A stretch of 5,319 nucleotides of DNA from Limnobacter sp. (GTDB lineage Bacteria > Pseudomonadota > Gammaproteobacteria > Burkholderiales > Burkholderiaceae_B), in NCBI GenBank assembly GCA_012032215.1, contig JAAURO010000152.1, positions 1-5,319 on the forward strand, given 5' to 3'. Of this stretch, positions 1 to 5,319 are shown piece after piece. The notes under the pieces were generated by a model that made no database searches, had not been told where the DNA came from, and saw only the letters and a list, made by a program, of their open reading frames with translations. Position 1 is the first letter of the stretch. Each line of letters opens with the position of its first letter. A program made the position numbers and the translations under genes.

Positions 1-16
1 ATGAAGAATTGTGTGA

Positions 17-3000
17 TTACCGAGTTTTCAGAAGCGTTGACAGCCTGCTGGTCGTGTCGTAATAAAAACTGGTCGAGCGTGCGCCACTTCTTTGGGAGAG
101 TAAGCCCGTTGGGTAATACTGATATTGATTGGTATTCTGGCCAGAAGTTTCTTTGGTCAACCGGTTTGCAAGATCGTATTGGTAAACCACTCCTTCGCCA
201 TTTTTTGTGAGCCTTCCATTGGCGTCATAGGTTTGTGATTTTTTCTGGCCGCCATTTACCGAATAAGAAACCAGTTGATCTATGGCGTTGTAGTCGTAAT
301 CGTAAGCTCCATTAGCGCTTGAGTTTTTATTCAGGACATTGCTATTGCCATCATAAGTGAAAGAATCATTAAGAATCGTAGACGTACCGCTTACCACTTT
401 GTCTGAAACAAGTTGATTCAAACCATCGTACACATAGGTCCGTACATAATTCAAGGCTTGCGCTGAACTGGAAGAAGAAACCGTAGAAGAAACCAGCAAA
501 CCTATGGGGTTGTACTGCCCCACTTCTGTAAGCAGATTGCTTTGCCCAAGTGCACGAACAAAGCCCGTTTTTCTACCCAATGCATCGTAGGAATAGGTTT
601 CAAGGTACTGCCCGGACAGCTCAACCGCAGCGGGTGCCCCCAGTAACAGATTAACGGACAAATCGGTTGAATAGGTAAAACTCAATGTGTCTGACAAAGC
701 AGAAGTGTAGTTCTTTACCACCGTCTTCAGTTGACTTAGCGCATTGTAGCTGTAAGTGGTTGCCTGATTGGCCACATCGGTTTTGCTAACCACACGGCTG
801 TACTGATCCAGCACATAAGAAATCGAGTTTCCGTCTGAGTAAGATACTTCAAGTACAATCCCATCCAATGAATAAGATTTGCTGACAGTAGACTGACTGT
901 CTGTGGTTGAAGTAAGCCTTCCCACCGCATCGTAGGCATATTGAATTGAATAGGAAGAAGCACCAGATTGAACGGTCTCCGAAATCATCTGGCCGTCCGG
1001 GTTGTAGGCAAAGGAAACTGCATCGCCATTGAACTGAGTCTTGCTACTTAACAAACCATCCTGACTGTAGCTATAGCTTTCCGTTTGATCCAGATTGTTG
1101 GTGAGTTTCGTTAATTGCCCCAATGCATTGTATTGAAGCACATCGCTTTGAACGCTGTAGGTTCTGGCATCTGGATAAGTCACGGTTGTAGTGCTGGACA
1201 ACTGTGTGTTGTTAAGGTCTAAAACTTTATTGACACTTTTTGTGGTGCCATCCAGCGCCGTGAAACTCTCTGTCACCATCTCAAGATCAGCGTTGTAAGC
1301 ATAAGCAGTGGTGTAGTAACTGGTAGAACCCGTGCCTTGGGTTGAAGAACAGGATTTTGTTAAAACCTTGCCGAACCCAGAGTATGAACTGGCGTTTTTC
1401 AGTGTGTATTGAGAAGCCGAGTCTGGATTGTTGGTATTCGGGTAGCTGGTTTCCAGAACAACCTTCCCATTGTTGTCTTGATACACCTCTTTGAACTGCA
1501 TCCCATTCAGTGTGGTAGAGGTTAAATTCTGAGTGTAGTCATAAGTAATTAATCGGGTATTGTTGTTTGGATCAACAGACGACAAGGGCTTGCCCAAGGA
1601 GTTGTAGGAACCCGTAGAAACACAGCCATACAAATCCACTTCTTGCACAATATTACCCAGGTCATCGTAGCCTTTTTCAGACAGCGTTCTCTCGGTGCTG
1701 CCTCCTGCCTGATTTCCATTGTCTACAACCTTCACTTCCCGTCCAAGGCAGTCATAAACCGACTTTTTGTAATAACCCAAAGCATCGGTTGTTTTTTTGC
1801 TGTTTTCGCCATCCGTACCAAAAACTTTGTAGGCGTAGGTGGTTTTTTGCCCGGAAGGCAATGTTTTACTGGTAATCCTTCCCTTGCTGTCATAGGTGTA
1901 AGAAGTCACAAGCCCGGAACTCGTTACTTCAGAAAGAACCTGGCCATACATGGTGCTGCTGACCACCTGAGAGGTGTTTCCAAGCACATTTACCGTAGTG
2001 GTTGTTATCGAAAATGCGGTGCTGTCGTAGGTGTAGGAAAAACTTTTGCTCCACGAACCAATACCTTGATACACAGATGCTAACCACTGCTGCTGTTCCG
2101 TGAGTACGCGGCCTAGGCTGTCAAATGTACAACTTATTTTTTTCCACGGACTCAGGTTTTGCACAGAGCCATTCCCGAAACTGACAGAAGAACTGGCAAC
2201 ATTGTTGAAATCCGCCGTCAGTTGGTTGACTGTTTGCACAACCAGACCAGTGATGGCATCGGTTTTGGTAACCGTATCGGGTATGTTGTTGGCAGTAGAA
2301 CCTGAATTCGTGAAATAGCTTGCCTGCTCAGACGCCTGCAACTCATATGCAGCCGTTTGAGCGCTGTAGGCATTGTTGCTGTTTAACGTGGCATTCCCAA
2401 AGTAGTCATAGGTTTTTTCCGATTTGCTTTTCGGGTAAACCGTGGAATCGGCCGCCACATAAACCAGCTCAGTGGTTTTTGGTTGCAAATAATTAGGCTG
2501 TTGGTTGTGCTTGTCAGCCGCAATGTCGTAGGTCAGCCTTTTTTCAAAAAATCCATTTTGAACAGTGCCTTCATACACATAGTCATCAATTTTTGTTGGA
2601 ACGTGGGCAAAGCTGTAGAAGGTGTTTTCAAGGGAAATGATGTTGCCGCTTGAATCCAGCTTACGCACTTCAACGTCATACACATACAAGGTGTTGTTGC
2701 TGTCGAGCAGGCCATCGGAATCGCTGGAAATTGAGTAACCCCCACTAAAACCAGTGAAAGAATTCCCGCCGGTGTTGTTACCGTAGGCAAATTGCACATT
2801 GCTTTTCACATTTCCATTTTGATCGGTATACACCACGTCAGAAACAGCGGGTATCGCCAACTGCTGGCCAGAAGAGTTCAGAAAACTCAGGCTGTTGTAA
2901 GAAAGGGTAGTGGTTTTACCAGTGGGGTACACAATCGTACTGATTACATTAAAAAGCCCCTGTGTTACATACGTAAAGGTGGTGTTATCGCCAGCAACAT

Positions 3001-3646
3001 CGGTCACGCTGGAAACACCCGCGCTGCTGTAATTAATGCTTACCGTGCGTGAATCTGGATAAACAATACTAACCTGGTTTACACCATAATTAAACTGTGT
3101 TTTTTGACCAAAACTATCTATTACATAATCTATAAAACCATTCAATGTGTACGAATAATAGATAAAATTCTTGAATCTGTCGGCCTTCATTCTCAACAGG
3201 CCACTTGAATCAAAATAGTAAACGCTTCCGTCTACGTCTGAATAAGTAAACTCGTAATCCCCTGAGTAACTTCCATAGGGAAGAGGTTGACTAACCACAT
3301 TGTCTACAAAAGAAACGCCGTGATTGTTTTCGTATTTCAAACCCGATGCATATCCAGTGGAATCTGTCCATGCTGGATCGACAATATACCGACTTCCTTT
3401 AATTTGCAGGTACTGATTGGGAACCAGAAAAGGAATTCCGAAAGTCCACCCTTCAGGCAATCCGAATCTGCTTGGAGTTCCCATTAAATAGGTCAGGTTA
3501 ATACTTAATGCGATGCCCTGCTCTACACCAATTAAATTAACCAGAGGAATATTTAGAACCAATGATCCGGAATTTGGTATTACGTCTTCCTGGATACTTG
3601 AAATTTGATTAAAAGCCTGGGAACCAACAAAAGAATTATCGGACAT
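17..3646 (-). CDS. RHS/YD-repeat protein, probable polymorphic toxin or TcC-like shell, C-terminus missing
   Basis: The gene encodes a 1209-residue protein rich in Ser, Thr, Tyr, Asn and Gly. An N-terminal region (about 1-240) has the IPL...ISINLTY-type opening of RHS proteins. Degenerate YD repeats then run to the end, for example YDSKGRITSK near 585, YDCLGREVKV near 630, YDAVGRLTST near 905, YDALGRKTGF near 1018 and YDANGRLTKN near 1139. In known RHS and TcC proteins such repeats spiral into a hollow shell that holds a cleaved C-terminal toxin. No signal peptide, membrane segment or PAAR/VgrG-type domain is visible, so the delivery route is unknown. ATG at 3646 is chosen because GGAGAG precedes it; TTG at 3670 and ATG at 3658 lack such a site. 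The RHS-associated core end and the toxin tip are absent. The stop at 17-19 may result from a frameshift, so this is probably an incomplete gene. RHS membership is secure; the toxin role is inferred. Confidence 0.9.
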   Translation of the reverse strand: MSDNSFVGSQAFNQISSIQEDVIPNSGSLVLNIPLVNLIGVEQGIALSINLTYLMGTPSRFGLPEGWTFGIPFLVPNQYLQIKGSRYIVDPAWTDSTGYASGLKYENNHGVSFVDNVVSQPLPYGSYSGDYEFTYSDVDGSVYYFDSSGLLRMKADRFKNFIYYSYTLNGFIDYVIDSFGQKTQFNYGVNQVSIVYPDSRTVSINYSSAGVSSVTDVAGDNTTFTYVTQGLFNVISTIVYPTGKTTTLSYNSLSFLNSSGQQLAIPAVSDVVYTDQNGNVKSNVQFAYGNNTGGNSFTGFSGGYSISSDSDGLLDSNNTLYVYDVEVRKLDSSGNIISLENTFYSFAHVPTKIDDYVYEGTVQNGFFEKRLTYDIAADKHNQQPNYLQPKTTELVYVAADSTVYPKSKSEKTYDYFGNATLNSNNAYSAQTAAYELQASEQASYFTNSGSTANNIPDTVTKTDAITGLVVQTVNQLTADFNNVASSSVSFGNGSVQNLSPWKKISCTFDSLGRVLTEQQQWLASVYQGIGSWSKSFSYTYDSTAFSITTTTVNVLGNTSQVVSSTMYGQVLSEVTSSGLVTSYTYDSKGRITSKTLPSGQKTTYAYKVFGTDGENSKKTTDALGYYKKSVYDCLGREVKVVDNGNQAGGSTERTLSEKGYDDLGNIVQEVDLYGCVSTGSYNSLGKPLSSVDPNNNTRLITYDYTQNLTSTTLNGMQFKEVYQDNNGKVVLETSYPNTNNPDSASQYTLKNASSYSGFGKVLTKSCSSTQGTGSTSYYTTAYAYNADLEMVTESFTALDGTTKSVNKVLDLNNTQLSSTTTVTYPDARTYSVQSDVLQYNALGQLTKLTNNLDQTESYSYSQDGLLSSKTQFNGDAVSFAYNPDGQMISETVQSGASSYSIQYAYDAVGRLTSTTDSQSTVSKSYSLDGIVLEVSYSDGNSISYVLDQYSRVVSKTDVANQATTYSYNALSQLKTVVKNYTSALSDTLSFTYSTDLSVNLLLGAPAAVELSGQYLETYSYDALGRKTGFVRALGQSNLLTEVGQYNPIGLLVSSTVSSSSSAQALNYVRTYVYDGLNQLVSDKVVSGTSTILNDSFTYDGNSNVLNKNSSANGAYDYDYNAIDQLVSYSVNGGQKKSQTYDANGRLTKNGEGVVYQYDLANRLTKETSGQNTNQYQYYPTGLLSQRSGARSTSFYYDTTSRLSTLLKTR
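25..28 (-). other. Suspected one-base contraction (A4 run) that ends the RHS frame
   Basis: On the coding strand the RHS frame reads ...LSTLLKTR and then TAA. If the AAAA run had five A's, the reading would become LSTLLKNSVITQFF and stay open to the window edge. That continuation resembles what follows the last FYYD block in related RHS proteins, where a short hydrophilic link leads to an I/V-T-x-F-F/L segment before the core end. This is an inference from fourteen or so residues, so a genuine stop cannot be excluded. Confidence 0.5.
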
Positions 3647-3650
3647 ATCT

Positions 3651-3656
3651 CTCTCC
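3651..3656 (-). promoter_or_regulatory. Ribosome binding site of the RHS gene
   Basis: GGAGAG on the minus strand lies four bases before ATG at 3646 (six if only GGAG is counted). It decides the start: the upstream in-frame ATG at 3658 overlaps this purine run and has no comparable site of its own. Confidence 0.7.
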
Positions 3657-3670
3657 ATGAATTTCAACAA

Positions 3671-3915
3671 ACCCTGAAAACCAATATTTTTTTATATTAT
3701 TTATTGTTGCTTTTTATAAACACAGAAACACCTGTATTTATACGTTTCAGCAGAGAACATATGATTACAATACCCAGAAAACCACAACTTTTCGTTTGCT
3801 TCTGCAGAAAAAACCACACGTACAATAAATTTGCTCAGCAATATGGAATTTTATTTCCGCAGAAACCCTTCAAAGCCATGGCAGAAGCATCGGCCGCGTC
3901 AATACGTGCTTCCAC
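3671..3915 (-). promoter_or_regulatory. Intergenic region, probable RHS promoter and leader
   Basis: No gene is convincing in these 245 bases. The end next to the exonuclease is GC-rich and codon-like. The end next to the RHS gene is extremely AT-rich, with 23 consecutive A/T bases at 3683-3705. TATAAA-type -10 candidates occur on the minus strand around 3713-3718 and 3737-3742, but none has a good TTGACA box at 16-18 bases, so I do not fix a transcription start. No hairpin followed by a T-run was found, so read-through from the upstream exonuclease gene is possible. A 10-base perfect palindrome, TTCTGCAGAA, lies at 3800-3809. Confidence 0.35.
3723..3887 (-). repeat. Cluster of short TTTCTG-like direct repeats upstream of the RHS gene
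   Basis: The minus strand has four exact TTTCTG copies, at 3723-3728, 3775-3780, 3805-3810 and 3860-3865. One-mismatch copies are at 3751-3756 (TCTCTG) and 3882-3887 (CTTCTG). Read on the plus strand, three of them sit inside TTCNGCAGAR at 3746, 3800 and 3855, spaced 54 and 55 bases apart. A short AAAACCACA-like stretch also recurs near 3778 and 3809. The motif is short and the region is compositionally biased, so this may be chance; a regulator-binding array is the alternative. Confidence 0.35.
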
Positions 3916-4845
3916 CTACACATCCTTGATTTGCAGTGCCACTGCCGACCCTGCATAGCGATCTTTTCCGTTGCGCACCCTGAAACCCAAGCGAATTTTA
4001 TCGCTCACCCCATAAATGTGCTGCCTCAACCACTCAATCACCTCTTTGCCTTCTGCAAAGCCCAAAGCGGTGTATTCCCACTGCTTCTCCGCGCTGTTCC
4101 AGCGAAAACCCCGGGATTTCAATTGATCTTTTTTCTCGAAAGGCGATTGCAGGGCCACAATTTCGTAAATGGCCTGCGAGGCACTTTCAAACAAAACCGC
4201 AACAGGCAGTCGCTGCGAATCTTTCAGCGGTTGCACCAGAAAGTACGCCAAGGCCAGGCAATCTTCCAGTGCGCGGTGCGCGCCATAAAAATAACCAGCT
4301 TCGGTTAGCAAAGCCTGCAGGCCTTTGGATTTATAGCCCTCTTGCGCCAGCGGTAGTTCGCGAAACGAGCACACCCAAATGCCTTGCTCGGTAAGCCAGG
4401 GAAAACGGCGCACCACAAAGGGTTTGTCGAACCCGGCATTGTGGGCCACAAACAATTCCACGCCGTGGCAGAGGCGGTGAAAGGCCTCTTCGTTAAAAGA
4501 TTGCTTGCTGACCATGTCATCGGTAATGCCATGAATGGCTGTGCTTTCTGGTGGAATGGGAAAACCGGGGTCTTCCAGACCTTCAAAAGTGCCCAGCACG
4601 CGCCCGATTGCACCGATTTCGCGATCGGCCTCAAGCACCAGTGCACCCAGTTCTATAAGTTCCGATTGGTGAAAATCCAGCCCGGTGGTTTCGGTGTCCA
4701 GCAGCATGATTTTTACCGGATTTTTAACCGTGCCGCCAAAATCAGTTCGCTCGGTGATTCGGCGCAGCACTTTGAAGTTACCGGTTTGTTCCAGCCACTG
4801 GGCAATGATTTCCGGATCAATCTGAGACAGGTCTTGCTCGGCCAA
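3916..4845 (-). CDS. DnaQ-like DEDDh 3'-5' exonuclease
   Basis: This 309-residue cytoplasmic nuclease belongs to the DnaQ/DEDDh superfamily, which removes nucleotides from 3' ends using two metal ions. All catalytic residues are visible: D50 and E52 in LLDTETTGLD (ExoI), D140 in FVAHNAGFDKPFV (ExoII), and H190 and D195 in HRALEDCLALA (ExoIII). HGITDDM at 105-111 is also typical. It is longer than a bare exonuclease domain: about 45 residues precede ExoI, and about 100 follow ExoIII, including FEKKDQLKSRGFRWN around 236-250, a Lys/Trp module of unclear role. The start is TTG, chosen for the AGGGGG site seven bases upstream; the first in-frame ATG (M47) would sit right against the ExoI motif and lose the N-terminal segment. 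It lies 27 bases after tilS on the same strand, so the two are probably cotranscribed. The true substrate (DNA repair, replication proofreading or RNA) cannot be told; it is not evidently the DNA polymerase III epsilon subunit itself. Confidence 0.93.
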   Translation of the reverse strand: MAEQDLSQIDPEIIAQWLEQTGNFKVLRRITERTDFGGTVKNPVKIMLLDTETTGLDFHQSELIELGALVLEADREIGAIGRVLGTFEGLEDPGFPIPPESTAIHGITDDMVSKQSFNEEAFHRLCHGVELFVAHNAGFDKPFVVRRFPWLTEQGIWVCSFRELPLAQEGYKSKGLQALLTEAGYFYGAHRALEDCLALAYFLVQPLKDSQRLPVAVLFESASQAIYEIVALQSPFEKKDQLKSRGFRWNSAEKQWEYTALGFAEGKEVIEWLRQHIYGVSDKIRLGFRVRNGKDRYAGSAVALQIKDV

Positions 4846-4852
4846 TTGTGTT

Positions 4853-4858
4853 CCCCCT
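4853..4858 (-). promoter_or_regulatory. Ribosome binding site for the TTG-started exonuclease
   Basis: AGGGGG on the minus strand, seven bases before TTG at 4845, lies in the 27-base gap after the tilS stop. Its strength and spacing support TTG as the real start although no nearby in-frame ATG exists. Its closeness to the tilS stop suggests translational coupling. Confidence 0.75.
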
Positions 4859-4872
4859 GTTGTTGGGCGTTT

Positions 4873-5319
4873 TTATTCTGCCACGCACACGCGGGCAACT
4901 CCTCGTTGAACCTGCACCCACCAGCCTGCCGCCACCTGGCGTTTTCCGCCCTGCGGCAGTGCCAACTGGCGCGCCAATTCAAGCAATTTGGCCTGGCCAC
5001 AACGCACCCCGGCGTGCTGCAACCAGCTGCGCAACACTTCCAGTTGAAGGGTGTGTTCCAAGGCCAACATGCTGGATACATTCAAGGAACCATCGGCAGC
5101 TGCCGCACAGTCAGCCAGATAGTTTGCTTCCAGCGCTTCATCTTGGCTGGCAAAATAGGCCTGAAAAAAACGCCGCAAGCTTTTGCACACCACTGCGCGA
5201 TTGCGGAAAATGCGCTTCCAGTTGCGGCATCCAGTCGTTGCGCAGCCAGTTACGGCGAATAGCAGGATCGTTGTTGGTGGGGGTCTTGGGCATAATCCAA
5301 AGCGTATTGCTGCGCATAG
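4873..5319 (-). CDS. tilS: tRNA(Ile)-lysidine synthetase TilS, C-terminal part, two frame breaks
   Basis: TilS attaches lysine to C34 of the tRNA(Ile) CAU anticodon using ATP, so that AUA is read as isoleucine; it is normally essential. About the last 147 residues are here; the PP-loop ATPase motif (SGGxDS) lies beyond the right edge. Three frames must be joined. The first reads YAQQYALDYAQDP (5319 to about 5280). The second gives TNNDPAIRRNWLRNDW and continues to KLAAFF. The third runs from FQAYFASQDEALEANY to the stop at 4873. The joined D-P-T-N-N-D-x4-RN-x-LR block matches the conserved end of the TilS N-terminal domain. LRSWLQHAGVRCGQAKLLEL fits the tRNA-binding middle domain. The product ends soon after it, so the extra C-terminal domain of long TilS forms looks short or absent. 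Each break is repaired by removing one base from a homopolymer. Sequencing error is more likely than a dead gene, since tilS is usually indispensable and both flanking frames are well preserved. Confidence 0.82.
   Translation of the reverse strand, partial: LCAAIRFGLCPRPPPTTILLFAVTGCATTGCRNWKRIFRNRAVVCKSLRRFFQAYFASQDEALEANYLADCAAAADGSLNVSSMLALEHTLQLEVLRSWLQHAGVRCGQAKLLELARQLALPQGGKRQVAAGWWVQVQRGVARVCVAE
5164..5170 (-). other. Frameshift site in tilS at a T7 run
   Basis: The coding strand carries seven T's. Upstream, the frame ...SGVQKLAAFF is TilS-like but, as written, goes on to SGLFCQPR and a stop. With six T's it reads straight into FFQAYFASQDEAL, the frame that reaches the normal end. 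The frame used before the run is unrelated to the one used after it, so a one-base insertion here explains both. Confidence 0.75.
5279..5283 (-). other. Frameshift site in tilS at a C5 run
   Basis: The coding strand carries five C's. Before them the frame gives ALDYAQDP; after them a different frame gives TNNDPAIRRNWLR. With four C's the two join as DYAQDPTNNDPAIRRN, which fits the conserved D-P-(S/T)-N-x-D...RN motif of TilS. As written, the upstream frame reads on to PHQQRSCYSP, unlike any TilS. Confidence 0.7.

Noticed and set aside
1..210. Plus-strand open frame from the first base
   Set aside because: It is antisense to the RHS repeat region, has no start context in view and shows no recognisable family; the minus frame is clearly the coding one.
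3880..3912. Possible terminator hairpin after the exonuclease (GAAGCA / TGCTTC, minus strand)
   Set aside because: The stem is only six pairs with a 17-base loop and no T-run follows, so it does not qualify as an intrinsic terminator.
3605..3958. Plus-strand open frame across the intergenic region
   Set aside because: It overlaps the starts and ends of two genes on the other strand, lacks a ribosome binding site, and its sequence is what AT-rich non-coding DNA would give.
4873..5193. Separate small 106-residue gene starting at GTG 5193
   Set aside because: Its product is the C-terminal end of TilS, and the upstream TilS sequence continues in another frame across the T7 run, so the apparent start is an effect of the frame break.
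4384..5262. Plus-strand open frame of 292 codons opposite the exonuclease and tilS
   Set aside because: The opposite strand carries all DEDDh catalytic motifs and TilS motifs; the plus translation is rich in His, Cys and Gln, as shadows often are, and matches nothing I know.
1..5319. CRISPR arrays, tRNA or rRNA genes, insertion sequences
   Set aside because: No regularly spaced long direct repeats, no tRNA-like cloverleaf, and no transposase or terminal inverted repeats were seen; the repetition in the left part is protein-level YD repeats.

Overview
This 5.3 kb window looks like bacterial chromosomal DNA, probably from a beta- or gammaproteobacterium. That assignment is an inference from the tilS / DnaQ-like exonuclease pairing, the protein sequences and the moderate GC content; no marker fixes the genus. 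All genes supported here lie on the minus strand and read from right to left.

Right part (about 3916-5319): a housekeeping-type pair. The C-terminal third of tilS (tRNA(Ile)-lysidine synthetase) enters from the right edge. It is followed after only 27 bases by a complete DEDDh 3'-5' exonuclease gene that starts at TTG behind a strong AGGGGG ribosome binding site. The tilS reading frame is broken twice, each time at a homopolymer (C5 and T7 on the coding strand). Removing one base from each run restores a continuous TilS-like protein.

Middle (about 3671-3915): a 245-base intergenic stretch, GC-rich next to the exonuclease and very AT-rich next to the left gene. No terminator is convincing. 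It carries several copies of a short TTTCTG-like motif on the minus strand and probably holds the promoter of the left gene.

Left part (17-3646): one very large gene for an RHS/YD-repeat protein, at least 1209 residues, with no signal peptide and no recognisable delivery domain. The family's hallmark core end and variable C-terminal toxin tip are absent. The open frame stops close to the window edge, but a neighbouring frame continues with family-like sequence. This suggests a one-base frameshift at an A4 run, with the gene really continuing left of the window.

The three suspected frame breaks all sit at homopolymers in the outermost 160 bases of the window. That fits either decaying genes or, more simply, indel errors at the ends of a low-coverage contig. 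The exciting part of the locus, the polymorphic toxin tip and any immunity gene, would lie just outside the left edge.
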